Assembly (NCBI GenBank): GCA_023053545.1
Contig: JAKZAN010000235.1
Location: 1-64,000 of the forward strand
DNA: 64,000 nucleotides
From: Lepidurus packardi
Taxonomy: Eukaryota; Arthropoda; Branchiopoda; Notostraca; Triopsidae
Reading direction: 5' to 3'
Shown here: piece after piece, positions 12,157 through 24,269 of the stretch
Layout: the number at the start of each line of letters is the position of its first letter
How positions within the stretch are numbered: position 1 is the first letter of the stretch
Translations under genes and position numbers: made by a program
Notes under the pieces: generated by a model
Seen by the model: only the letters and a program-made list of their open reading frames with translations
Told to the model about the DNA's origin: nothing
Database searches by the model: none

Positions 12157-12650
12157 TCACCCTTTCTTAGACGTATCCTCAGATTACCTTTTCAGTCTCC
12201 GCAGTTCACTCTCATATTTCTATTTCTGTGCCAACATTTGTTTATCCCATAGTGCTTTTTCCTGCTGCAGGGACTCTGTCACTGCTCTTTTAGACGCGTA
12301 TCTGGCTGTCAAGTACACCAGTAACCCCAGACCGGCTACTCCTAGCACTCCGTAGATGGTCACGTTCCGTTTGACTTAGTCTACCTTCCTGCTGGGGTAG
12401 GTTACGGTATTGTAGGCCTTCTGGAGACCGGTTTCAGCGGCATCGGTGACTGCATTACCGATAGTTTCTGCAGCGGATTAGTTTTCTATAAGAAGAAATG
12501 CAAATATTTTTTAGTCGAATCGATACCATTGTTTTGGGTTGTTGTTTTAGTCTATTGTGTTTTGGGATTGTTGGTATTTTGGGAGGGATTCTCAGTCTTG
12601 TGTTTGGTGAGCTGTCTTTTGAAGGTAGACCACCATTCTTTGATATCCAT
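12157..12650 (-). CDS. Small single-pass membrane protein with cytosolic coiled coil
   Basis: Exons 12527-12650 and 12157-12485 joined over a 41-nt intron (GTATCG to TTATAG), 150 codons. The first 45 residues are polar (N, Q, T, K). An amphipathic stretch follows (AAETIGNAVTDAAETGLQKA), then one hydrophobic segment at about residues 84-101 (TIYGVLGVAGLGLLVYLTA), and a charged helical tail of about 50 residues ending SEDTSKKG. The amphipathic plus TM design recalls small organelle membrane proteins, but no family can be named. It sits between two larger genes on the same strand; spacing of 220 to 320 bases argues against co-transcription. Confidence 0.72.
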
Positions 12651-12872
12651 ATCTACTCTTGATATCTATGTTTTCCCTACTATATTCTGATTTATAGTAA
12701 TAGTTAATATTATATTTTTTCGGGATTTTGTGATCGGTATCGAAAAAATAACAGATATAAGATTAGATTGTTGCTTGGAAAAATGTGGATGGAAATATAG
12801 ATATACACCGACTGGCATAATTTATAATTAGTATATGTATATATTACAGACCCCACACCCCCTTATCTACAA

Positions 12873-14675
12873 TCATGGCAGAGTCACCACTTTAGACATT
12901 TTGCAGATACCCTCGTACAGCATCTTCGCTTATTCCAGGTCCCCTGATTCCAGGCATATCGTGTATTTCTACAGCCACACTCGCGATTCCCCCGTCTCCA
13001 GCATACCGTTCGGCTTTACTACTCCTTCATATCCTTCGCTAATAGTCCACTTCTGCAACCTCGAAACCCAGTCCCGAGGCACAGTTATGTACGATTCCTA
13101 TTCGCCCTTGGCCATTATCAATGTGTTATTCGCGAGGATACATTTCTCTGCCACTCTATTTCTGCCCTGGAGGATGTTGGGCCTGACCTTCACATAGAGA
13201 TACTGTGCAGAGCCTATATGGTTAAAATGTCCTAGTTCTAGTTTCTTTGCAGCATTTAACTATGAAAAACTGTACACATTTTCGGGTTTCAGTTCTCCCA
13301 ACCATTGAGAAATCTGTTTACTGGACATTCTCATCCGATTTAGTCTTCGATACTTAGCCAAACTAGTTTGTGGGGATGGGTCGGTGGAAGTACTAGAAGA
13401 AGGTGTGATGTTGGCTTTTTAGGGGTTCAGTAAATATGAAGCACTGCTCAGGAAGTAAACTGCAGGGTTGAACCTTGTCGCGAGGTAGTCCATGGGTATC
13501 TGGTGGTTGCGGGATGCCTGTTATAACTATCCGATACTCAAAAAACCTAGTTTACTCATTTCATCAAAACTGTTGAAAGGGTACTCAGGGGTATCCTTCG
13601 GAGCTTTAGGGCTCTTAGGATCGAAAGGAGTAAACTAGACGTAGATCCGATTACGCAGGAACGGGTTCAGATACTCTACGAATGTGTTTGCATACTTCAG
13701 AGCACTCTAGAAAATAGGGTCTTGGACGAATACCTGTTTGTAGAGGCCCTTGAGTTTGTAGTTAAGAATATCGGCATAGTCGAGCACATCGATGATATCT
13801 TCAGCTAGGATATGGTAGGACTTTCCTTTGATAAGACTGGTTTCCATCTAGCCTAAGAAGTCTTTCAGCTCGTCCATATGTTCAGACTCTTCTGGTCCCC
13901 GAACACAGTCTACTCCCAGTATTAAGTGTTTGACCTTTTCTGTTTTTGAAGCTATTTTTTTACTTTCCACAGGAAGGCAATGTCTCCAATTCTCTGAACA
14001 TATTTTCATGCAGAACAGCAGATTCTCTTTGGTCTATGGCGACTATATCAGCCATATCGCACTGCCGAGGCCTCGACCGGCACTGTAAGGCGTGATCTCT
14101 AAACCATATCTGGCATGGGTCTGCCCATAGTTCAGAGGCATTACATTTTTCTGTAACATTTCCCCGAACTCCGAATGGCTGAAGAGAGGAAACCATTCCG
14201 AAGTATTGAAGTCGTGCATGTCTTAGAGCATCTGATATTTCTGGAGAGAATCCTGGTGCAGATGTTTATCAAGAGGCTGAGATGTATGCCTGGTCCACTA
14301 GCTAATCGACGACATCAGGTTTTTAGTGAATAGTTTACTCAACTCCAAAGCTGCATGAGTGATTAGCACTTGTACGGTTTTGCTGCTGTTTCGATTTTTA
14401 CGGGTCACGAATGGCACTACTGCCAAGTCCTGGTATTCCGATACTAGGATGTAGTCGAGGTTGGATAAATCGAGAGCCAGCAGATGACTCAGGTCGAATC
14501 GTGGCTCTTATGTGAGGAGATAGGATGAGTGATCAGTTTTAGCATGGTGATTGGGTCTCTGGTAGTGCTGGAGAGTCTGGAGGGGAAGTTTTGAGGGTAT
14601 GAGGATCTTCCAAGACTGGAACTGTAGGAGATAGGCCTCGGAATGCTGCGTATGGCTTCCTTGAACTGCAATCAT
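12873..14675 (-). CDS. INTS9: Integrator complex subunit 9 (INTS9) homologue
   Basis: INTS9 is the catalytically inactive metallo-beta-lactamase/beta-CASP partner of the INTS11 endonuclease in the Integrator complex, which cleaves nascent snRNA and other Pol II transcripts. A single exon of 600 codons (human 658). The N-terminus MIAVQGSHTQHSEAYLLQF parallels the human start. ALDLSNLDYILVSEYQDL matches the family's IDLSTVDVILISNYH, with no HxHxDH zinc motif, as expected for an inactive member. Later LNYGQTHARYGLEITPYSAG with GLGSAIWLIESP matches human [27 protein letters not shown]. The C-terminal third is diverged. The stop is TGA. Other CPSF2/CPSF100-like inactive members are an alternative, but the N-terminal match favours INTS9. 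Confidence 0.78.
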
Positions 14676-14851
14676 TCTCTTATTATTATAATTATTACTA
14701 CTCTAATTATTTATGATATATAGATCTAAGATCTAAACTCCAAATATCATAGTCTGAGTAACAAAAAATATATAAAAAATATTAATCATCATCATCTTTA
14801 TACCCCGCAAAAAAAACAATACAATTCCTTTCTCATAGGGTTGTGATGGTA

Positions 14852-17800
14852 TCATTCGATTCTCCTGACTTGTTCCTAAATCGTATTGTAGAGTTTAGCA
14901 CTGTTGTACGAGATCTTCCCTGTGAACCTGCCACTCATCTCATACAGCGTGGTCAGCAGCTGGTTGGTTTCGTCCAGAGTCAGGGATTTGTCGATGAGTC
15001 CCAGGTTGGCTGCTTGTCCGAAGCTTGCCAAAAGAAGGACCTCCAGGAAATGCGAGCGATAGATTTATTCGAACTTGACCCAAACATTGCGGGAGTTCGA
15101 GGCAGTCAGTTTGTCGAAACAAGGGCCTGTCAGCAGGATTAGTCTTAGCAAGTAAATCGAATCATCTAAAAATATCAGATAATATAAAGTTAATAGCATT
15201 ATATGATAAGGAAATTCTACCCATTTCTAAGACTTATTCGTAGGCTCCATCCAGGTCCTATTTCTATACGTTAAACAGCACGAGCCTCCATCGATCTAAC
15301 AGGTTATGGTCCGTTTCTTGATCGGATTCACTTCGATTGCTATTCTTAGATTCCAATTTAGAAGGCTATTGACGTTATTTTTGTGGTGGTGGTATCTTCA
15401 CAAAGGCACTTTTAGGAGGTCTTGATATGAGTCTTTGGAACTTCTGGTCAGCAGGTACTTGAGGATCAGCTTGAGTCTTGGGTTGAGGTTCTGCAACCAC
15501 TTGTTTCTGAGGTTTGATGTCATTTCCACCCCACTTCGTGGTAAATGGATTTTTAGGTACCTCTTTGGGCTAGATTTTGCTAGGAATATAATCCTTCTTA
15601 ACTGTGTTACTAGTATTAGGTCTTATAGGTTAGCCAGACTATTCGTACTCCGACACTACTTCTTCTTAAATCTAATCATCGTTCACTTGGTCTCCTTAGT
15701 TCATACTTGAAAATCTATTTTCAGGACGTTTAGCCTCAGGAGCAGGGTCGGGTCTTTGGGCGACCTGGGATACTTTGGTTGGGGGACTGGCATTGACTCC
15801 TCTCCTTTCTCTGGCCTTCGCTAACTCAATTTTCAGGGATTCATCAAGTTGTTGTTCCATAGCCATCTGCTTACTGTTAGACAGAGAAAGTGAATTAGTG
15901 AGTTCCATGTAGTTCTTTTATTGTAACTGGACTTTCGAGTCATCTATCTTTCTGGATTTCATGATACTGCTATTGGAAGGTTTCGCAAATTTCCCAGCCA
16001 ATTCTTTGATGCGAGAAGATGACCCATTTTTGTTAGTGTCTTGTTAGGCTGGGATGGATTGGTTATCAGGATTATTGGTAACTCCTGCTTTGTTATTACG
16101 CTCAGATGATGACTTTATTGAAGGCTGGCTCTGATCAAGGCTGTTGCTGTTACTTTCTAATCTGATGTTGGACGACTGTCTTTTCTATTCCTTTATTTAT
16201 CGGACTTGCATGTAATCTCCTTCCATTATACGGCTGTTGAGCTCGTTGAGATTCGCAGAATCTTGGAAATCCCTGGATTCTAGGATTCCACCGAGATTTG
16301 AAGAGACATTGGAGATATTCTATCGCATGAGTTCGGCCAGCTATTCTTTGGTCATTAACTATTGTTGTGGCTGTTGGTTGTTGAAGACTGGTCCAGCCGG
16401 CGAGGTCTGTGGTCTTTGCGCAGGCTGATGTTCTTCAGGGCCAATTTAGTCGTGCATCTGTGTGAAGTTCTGATGGAAATTCGAGATGTTTTTCGATTTG
16501 TTATTATGATTATCGTTGCTGCTATGATTTTTATTGTAATTATTATTATCCTTCTTATCCTTATTATTATCCTTATTATCATTATTATTATGACTATGCT
16601 TTTGCTATTGTTAATGATAATGATTTCTTAGGGGGGGCTGTTGCAGTCGGGAGGTAGGCATCTTTTAAGGTACCTTTTATGACTGCTTTTATAGGTTTTT
16701 GGGATTTGGCTGGAAACTCATATTGAATTCAGGACGGGGGCGTGCGGCTGCTGGGTTCGCCTCCTGGGCCCCCTGCTATTCTTATTATACGAATTCGTCT
16801 TCATCTATATGTTAGGAGCGTCTAGCCTATTCTTGCCGCAAGGGCGGACGGCCAGCCACAGGCTGTACAGGGTTGAATGTCTTTGTAGTCTAGTATGGCT
16901 TCTGTACGAGTACTGGTGTCTTAGAAAATCTGTCGGGCGTGCTCCTCCTTGCCTATTTCTCAGTCTGCACATATTTTTTTAGTTCCTTCAAGTGATCTTC
17001 GTATGTCTTGCCCTTCTTCGGGGGAGAGTGATCGAGTTTGCCGACCTGCCCACCTCCGATACCGGTACCTTTTTTGACAAAATTATGGGCTCTGTTCTGA
17101 GGCCCCCACCCTCGTCCTTTGGTCAGCTCGGACAGATCCTACTTCATGAACTTAAGTTCCTACTCCCACTTCTCTCTACTTTTTCTGCGATTGTCTTCCC
17201 GTTACTTTGAATTAGAAGATTCCTTTTTGATTTTCTGGCGCATTTCATTTAGAGACTATGAGGAGTTTTTGGAATTATTTGGGATTAGATTTCATGGGTT
17301 TTTACCATTAGTTTGTAGGGGGATTTTGGTCTATCTTGTCCTCCTTGGTCGGGTAATGGCTCGACTTCGAGACCCAGGATCTTCCGCCAGCCCCGCATCG
17401 CAGACTGAGCTGCTCTTTGCACCTGTATCAGCCTGTTTTTGGAGACTTGTTCAAGAGTAGCCAAGATGTCCTGCGGTCTCAACATTTTTATATAAGCATC
17501 ATTGCCATCGATCATCTTCGCCACTTTTTCCAACATGTTGCATACTGCTACTCTCGACTAAGCTCCATAAATTAATATATGGGTATAGAATCAGATGGCT
17601 TTTATATTTTTACCATATAGGCATTATAGTGCATCCCTGATTTCTGGGAGTTGTTGCTCTGGTCGCCTAGGAAATTGGTTAGTTTGTTGATGAACTGTAA
17701 GAATTTGTTATCGAAGAACGCCAGTCCGCTGATATCCAAACACACCGAAATCGCAGACATTATCTAGTGAAACTCTGGGTTGATCTTCAGGAATACGAAA

Positions 17801-18635
17801 AGCAGCTATTTTTCTATTCTTTTGAGTATTTCGTAGGTTTTATCGTTGTTCCAGTACTCAACGAGCTATTTAATACACACAGCTGCTGTTGATTGACTGA
17901 TACGGTCCATTCCGGTAGTCATTATAGCTGAATGCAATACAATATAATTTTTAGGATGGGTTAGTTTATTTACATGCTAAGGGCAGAAAAACAAGCGATA
18001 GCCTATTTTCCATGGTTTATTTCGACAGACAAGAGGAGTCGAGATCGATGAGAGCCCGGGCACATGCTTATTGCACTGTTAACGAGGTATCCAGAAAGTA
18101 ACTATGTATGATTTCAACGATTCTGAATGCAGTCTTGAGCAGCGAAGGAGGTTTATCGATAGGATCCACTAGCTAAGTTTTGAACTTCTGGCAAATTTTA
18201 GCAATAACCAGCACCTCATTTTCCCGTGTTGCGCTGCTGGAGACACTCTTATTGACTCCTTTGAGCAGACTAAGATAAATACGTAGGGTCTCCTGATTTG
18301 CATAGTTTTCGATGAGTTTGCTGAGTTCATTCATTGCCTATCCAGGGTTTCAAAAAGAGTGAGTTAGGGGGATAATGACTAATGAGATATATCGGTAGTA
18401 CCATTTCGCGGGTATCTGTATGACTGATCTTCTCGAAAGCAGATGCGAACTTGGTTCTGAGTCCGAAAACAGATATTTCCATTTCATCGTTGCTGGTTTT
18501 GCGATCTCGGATCCTCTATTTTGATTTAGATGATGTTTTGGCTGGCTGTTCTGCTGGGGGTAATATTTTTTGTTGGAAGTTCTTTTCGTCGAGACTATCG
18601 GCATATGGATCTTGTTGTTGTTCTACCTTGGCCAT
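14852..18635 (-). CDS. TOG/ARM-type microtubule-binding protein with long disordered middle
   Basis: Six exons (18402-18635, 17974-18337, 17614-17927, 17306-17557, 15221-17255, 14852-15165) separated by introns of 64, 46, 56, 50 and 55 nt, all GTA to AG; the sum is exactly 1171 codons. Residues about 40-400 are alpha-solenoid HEAT/TOG-like repeats, with phrases such as FGLRTKFASAFEKISHTD, ACARALIDLDSS and LVEYWNNDKTYEILKRIEK. The following 600 residues are charged and disordered, including an Asn/Asp/Lys/His tract near 16510-16620 built from AAT/GAT/AAG codons and several Q-rich stretches. The last 110 residues fold again (ILLTGPCFDKLTASNSRNVW). Single N-terminal TOG-type arrays occur in CLASP, XMAP215, TOGARAM and ciliate relatives; I cannot tell which. 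Confidence 0.78.
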
Positions 18636-19212
18636 GGATGGTTACTATGTTATTTCTGGTTGTAGTCCTTGCTGCTTATTATTATTATTCGGGTTATTTG
18701 TTTCTTTCCTTCTTTTGTTATATTTATTATTTTTAAATAATGATGAGGGATTGGGGGTTCTTTGTTATTTTTTGTTTGTCTATGTTTATTGATTAATTTT
18801 TGGCTGAGCTTTGATTATTTTCGTAACTTATTCAGAGTATTTTAGGGGGGACTTCGGGGATATGGGTATAACGATATACACCTATGAATTAATTTTCAAG
18901 TTAGTCTAATCTCTCTTTTTTAATAATTTTTGATGATGACGAAGAAAAAAAACACAAATAGAGAGTTACTTTCTATTGTTTCTCAATTATAATCTATTAT
19001 AAAATAATAAAAGAAATCATAGAGAGAGAGAGATCTCTTAATAATTGAGAAAACAGTTAAAACAAAAAAATATAATTATACCTTTGTAAGTCAAAAAACA
19101 TTCAGAAGAGTGTTTTATAAAATGTATGCACATAGAATCAAGTATTCACTTATCTTTAAAAGATATAAACATTGATTCTCCCCAAATAACAAAAAACACA
19201 CACGATCACAAC
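18636..19212. other. Divergent AT-rich spacer
   Basis: Spacer between the divergently transcribed TOG-protein gene and PRPF6. It carries a TTATTATTATTATT tract near 18678, a T-rich block, and a GAGAGAGAGAGAG tract near 19021. No convincing gene. Both promoters should be here. Confidence 0.6.
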
Positions 19213-21912
19213 ATGGAAGAGAGATGGGAAGGTTTTAAAAAACCCAACTTCGGAAACCCACCTCCTGGCTACATTGCAGGACTCGGCAGAGGGGCCACGG
19301 GTTTCATTACCAGGAGTGACATCGGGCCTGCGAAAATGGCAGAGAATCCTTTCATCAAAGCAGCTGCTCCCCCCAGCGATGACCCTGCAGAGTATCTAGA
19401 CTCCAAATACGATGAGTGGCTCGGCTACAGTGCCCCGCTCTTCTCCCTCGGCAAACTAGATGATGAGGATAGATAGGCAGAGGAGGCCTACAATTTCGTG
19501 GATAAGCGGATGGACGGTCGTCGTAAATAACAACGTGAACAACTCATCAAAGAGGAACTCAAGAAACTCAATGCCACCAAAAAGGCAATATCTGATCAAT
19601 ACAGCGACCTGAAAAGAGATCTGGCCAAAGTGAGTTACGAGGACTGGCTTAAAATCCCAGAATCCTCAGACTCATCCCTCAAGAGACAGAAGAAGGAGAA
19701 ATATGTACCCGTGCCTGATGCTATGATCGCCAGCATGATCCAGAATTCGAAACCGATGGCTTCGGAAGTAGGGATGGGAGCAGGGGAAAGTATCAATGAT
19801 TTGGGCGAAGCGAGATAAATACTATTGAAGTCTAAACTAGACAGGGCCAGTAATGATGTGGGAAGGCAGACTGTCGTGGACAAAACAGGATACTTAACGA
19901 GTCTGAGCAGCTTCAGGATCAACGATTAGAGTTACTTAGGCGATCTTAAAAAAGCACGTCTGCTTCTAAAGTCAGCGATATCGGCCAATCCTAAAAACCC
20001 TGAGACGTGGATATCAGCGGCCAGGGTCTAGTAACTCGATGGAAAGTTCCAGCAGGCCAGAGACATCATGCAACAAGCAATAGAGCATTGTAGCCATCAC
20101 GAGGATATCTGGATATAGGCTGCTAGGTTGTAGCGACCTGAACTCTTAAAGGGTATTCTTCTGAAAGCATTGAGTAGACTTCCCAAAAGTGACAAATTAT
20201 GGTTGACGGCTGCAAGCAAAGAGACCGACATCGACACAAAAAAGAAAGTATTGAGAAAAGGACTAGAACATATCCCCCAATCAGTGAAGCTTTGGAAGAA
20301 CTTAATTGAGTCGGAAGAGCAGTCTTAGGCAAAGAATCTCCTGTACAAGGCAGTTGAATGTCTCCCTAAAGAAATAGATTTGTGGATTGCTCTGGCCAAG
20401 CTGGAAACCTACGAGAATGCAAAAGCAGTGCTGAACAAAGCCCGTAAGAGCAACCCACTTGACTTGCAGATCTGGATCGCTGCTGCTAAGCTAGAAGAGA
20501 CACAGAGTTCAGAAAAACATCTCATTTTGGATCGGATTTAAATCATTCTGGCCAAAGCACAACAAGTCCTGCATAAGAATGGCAGCACCCTTAAAAGAGA
20601 CGACTGGCTCGAGGAGGCTGTAGTCTGTGAGAAGTCAGAAAACATTATCACTTGTCAGATTATAGTTAAAATCAGTCTTTCGATGGGGATTGAAGCCGCA
20701 GAACTCGAAAATGTCTTGAATAAAGACTGCAACAGCTTGGCTGAGGAAGGTCTCATCTATACTCCCCGGTTTCTATACTACTACGGAATCTAAAAACTGG
20801 GCAGCAAGGCTTTGATCGAAAAAGCACTTGAATTCTAGAGAAACGCGCGTGCTTCCAGTAAAGAGAAAGCTTAGGATTCTTTTTACGACAAAATCCTTGA
20901 ACTTGCTGTTAAAAAGTGCAGCCAATAAGAGGGCTTCTGGATGTTGATGATTGATAAGCTTATCAAAGAGAAATAGTATGAGTAAGCCATTAAACTCCTG
21001 AATAGGGCGGAGTCTATGATGACCAACAAAGAAGCGATTCTCCTCAAAAAGGTCGAAATCTACAGGATATTGGGTGATTAACAACAGGCTTAACAGTTAT
21101 TGGAGTAAGGCATGAAACTATACCCCAAAAGAACGTGGATCTAGGCAGCCAATTACTATATCCAGAAGAAGGATTATAATCGGTCATGGAGTATATGTCA
21201 AGAACTCTACAAAAAAGCAAGGGACGAAGAAGTCTTCATGTTGGCCTTCCAACTTCAGAACAGGATCGGTACTTATGAGACAGCCAGAATCATTCTTGAG
21301 AATGCTATCGAGAAATACGATCAGTCTGTTAAACTGTGGTTGACTTTTGCAGAATTCGAAATCAAGAGAGGGTTCCCTGCTAAAGCAAGGACTTTGCTCG
21401 AAAAAGCAAGAGTGAGAATACCTAAGAACCCCGAACTCCATTAAGCTAATGTTCGGTTAGAGCTAACTTCGAATAACCCTAAAGGTGCTTCATTTATGCT
21501 TTCCAAGGCCTTAGTTGAGTGTCCGAAGAATGGCAAACTCTGGGCTCTGGCCATATAGATGGAGCCCGGAATGAAGAGAGCTAAATAAGCAATGTAAGCA
21601 TGTCCGGAAGATCCTTACGTGACTTTGGCAGTAGCAAAGCTATTCTGGAAGTAAAGAAAACTGGAAAAAGCCAAAAAGTGGTTTGAGAAAGCTTTAGTGC
21701 ACGGTCCAACAAATGGAGACTGCTGGGCATATTTCTACAGGTTCATATTGTAGGCCGAGCCTGCCCATGCCGGTATCGTTCTGGCGAAACTGAAAACAGT
21801 GAGTATGAGCTAGGGTCGAATCTGGGGATAATATTTCCGAGATCAATAGGGGAACGAGTAGAACTTACAAAGAGTATTAGAGCATATCAATGAAGAATTA
21901 GCGAGACTCTGA
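19213..21912 (+). CDS. PRPF6: Pre-mRNA-processing factor 6 (U5 snRNP, Prp6/PRPF6)
   Basis: PRPF6 bridges U5 and U4/U6 in the tri-snRNP of the spliceosome. A single exon of 899 codons (human 941). The N-terminal Prp1 region is almost textbook: [20 protein letters not shown], then [36 protein letters not shown] and IPESSD. The HAT repeats follow ([58 protein letters not shown]) and run to the end ([21 protein letters not shown]). Human counterparts align almost without gaps, and the TAA/TAG codons fall mainly on Glu positions such as WIEAARL. The start ATG 19213 begins with MEERWEGF. Assignment is secure. Confidence 0.97.
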
Positions 21913-22111
21913 AGAAGACTTGTATTTACATATATTATTTTTGTTATTTTGGAATGATCGTGATATGGTGCATTAAAATTCCCAAGTTTATAAAAGAGAG
22001 AGAAGGAGGGGGGTTAAGTTTTGTGGGATTTGTATTCGATATTTTTTAATATCATATATACATTTTGTTGTCCTCAAACTATATCACCAGATCAGTGTGT
22101 CATACATAACA

Positions 22112-22618
22112 ATGAAAACAGCCTAGAACCCGGCTCCCAGTATCTTCGAGACCTATGCTTTGTCTGATACCGAGTTATTCCATCGCCAGCAACGCGAAAA
22201 TGATCCCGAACAGATCGACTAGATCGATGAACTCTAGATTTTTGACATGATCCGCAACATAAATGATCCCGAATACCCTCTGACTCTCGAACAGCTAAAC
22301 GTCGTCAACATCTCTCGCTGCCACATTCACTCGGAAACTGCAACCGTCAGAGTCACCCCAACCATCCCCCATTGTTCAATGGCCCAGCTTATTGGTCTCA
22401 TGGTCAAGACTAAATTGCGTAGGAGTCTGCCGACCAGAATTAAAGTGAATGTTATCATCACGGAGGGGACACATGTGAATGAGAACGACATAAACAAGCA
22501 ACTTCGTGATAAATAGCGGGTTGCTGCTGCACTCGAGAACAACAGTATTGTGAGGGTGATCAGGAAAGGAGTTGTGAATACCGACAGACTACCCGAATTT
22601 TTCAAGGATCTCATATGA
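22112..22618 (+). CDS. CIAO2B: Cytosolic Fe-S assembly targeting factor CIAO2/MIP18
   Basis: This DUF59-family protein delivers iron-sulfur clusters to apo-proteins together with CIAO1 and MMS19. A single exon of 168 codons, the normal length. The conserved core is complete: [20 protein letters not shown], the reactive-cysteine motif [46 protein letters not shown] and then [10 protein letters not shown]. The E of DKERV is a TAG at 22514-22516 directly after a CAA-coded conserved Gln in NKQL, which makes this gene one of the cleanest proofs of the genetic code. It follows PRPF6 at 199 bases on the same strand. Confidence 0.96.
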
Positions 22619-22919
22619 GGCGTTGAGGAGAAATCCCCATCTACTCTTTGAATGACTCTATAAAAAAATAATGAGACTCTTTGCCCTATCGCATTTTATC
22701 TAATCAAGATAATGATTGAGCCGATCCTTTATATATAATATATATATTGCACGTCCATCTTATAGTCCAAACCAGTGTTTTGTTAGTTACTTCATTATTT
22801 TATTTAGTTAATATTTTATTGCCAATAACATAGGGGCTTGTCTCTCAAGTAATCATTTTTTGTCAATATTTACACAGAGAGGAAGCATAGGGACTCATCA
22901 TCAAACCAGTGATCACACC
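22619..22919. other. Non-coding AT-rich spacer
   Basis: Spacer between CIAO2 and the next gene on the same strand; contains a TATATAATATATATATTG block near 22730-22748. The frame of the following gene stays open into it but has no ATG. Confidence 0.5.
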
Positions 22920-23936
22920 ATGTATAACAATAAACATAATATGGGGGATTCGGCGCAGGAGGTGTTCGTGACTCCCATCCCCACAGCTCCGACAACTCCA
23001 AGCAATCGGCTGCGGAGTGCTAAAGCTCCCTCAAGACTCACCACTACCAATAAAAAACTGTTCTTCGACCAGACCCTACGTTCTAATAAGCTCAAAACAG
23101 AAGTCCTCAACGAGCATCAGCTCTTCAGCAAGATATCCGAACTTATGAACAAGATTGAAGCCAGTGCCCCAGACATCCCTGAAGGGATTTTCTCACAAAA
23201 CCTAGCCTTCAATCTCTCATCTAAGAATAGATTTAGACCAGTTTCAAAATCATCTGATACCAGGAAATCCAGGCTAGCCAATCATGCGAAAAAAATCAGT
23301 GATCCTGTCTAAACCTTCAAGCCAGAACCTATCGAACCTCTGAACCCAACAACAACGCAAGTCCTAGACATCACAATTCAGTCTACCTAACCTACTGCCA
23401 AGCAGCTCGAAGACGGTCTAGCTCGCACAGTAAAAGGCATCAATAATAGCTGGGTGATTCCTGCCCGAATCCCATGCTCCGAAAATATCTACACCTACCC
23501 CATATTCTAAAAACTGAGAGGCGAGCGACCCTTTAGTGCTACCTCCACATTTTACAGAGACAGTACCTACTCTAAAACCAACAAAAGTAAGACCACAAAG
23601 CCCAACGTTCTGAAATGGACAAAAACATCTCTAAACACCAAGAAACTCACGCAAAAGGGTTTACTCTAGATATAAGGAATCAACGCAATGAGCAAAGGAA
23701 CAGGCTGCACAATGAAATAGATCCATCAGAAACGGATACTCATGCGATCACCATGCAGCATGACCAGCACTGCTGAACCTAGTTGCTTTGGGGTTAGAAA
23801 TAGCGTGTCATATAACCACAGAAAGGGACTGATAAGTTCTGGAAAGAAGAAAAGGAACCCTGGAGGGAGTCTGGTGGGTTCGGGAGAACATAGTTCGGAT
23901 CTTATGTTTTCTAAAAGAATCTATCTAGGATTTTGA
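22920..23936 (+). CDS. Basic, Ser/Thr/Lys-rich protein of unknown function
   Basis: A single exon of 338 codons. No family recognised. After a Pro/Thr-rich lead (VFVTPIPTAPTTPSNRL) there is one helical segment near residues 60-95 (VLNEHQLFSKISELMNKIE). The rest is polar, basic and low in hydrophobics, with repeated short K/R/T/S clusters (TYSKTNKSKTTKPNVLKW, GKKKRNPGGS). It looks largely disordered, as many ciliary or nucleic-acid-binding accessory proteins do. ATG 22920 was taken because it is the first ATG of the open frame; a second at 22947 (MGDS) is possible. TAA/TAG codons are few but present. Confidence 0.65.
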
Positions 23937-24269
23937 ATTGGTATATTGTTAGAGTCGCACAAGTATTCCTACCATATTTATATATCTTAACAATCTACCC
24001 AGAAAGATAGCAATCCATGTTCATGTATCGACAAAAACAACATCACGTCTTTGTTTATTTTTTGTTATAAGGCTTCGCACTAGACTTTTTTCATTTTTAT
24101 TTTATTTTAATTATTTTTTTTATTTTTTTATATAAGCTTTGTTTGCTGTATTTTACTTATCCAGACAGCTATGAAGATGTAAGCAAGTTTTGTATAAAAG
24201 CAATCCATTGATAAATATATATATATACACTAGTAAACAAAAAAGAAAGAGAAGGCCAAAGGAGGGAAA
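23937..24269. other. Non-coding T-rich spacer
   Basis: Spacer between two plus-strand genes. Contains a very T-rich block (24055-24135) and a TATATATATATA tract near 24215. No gene seen. Confidence 0.6.
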
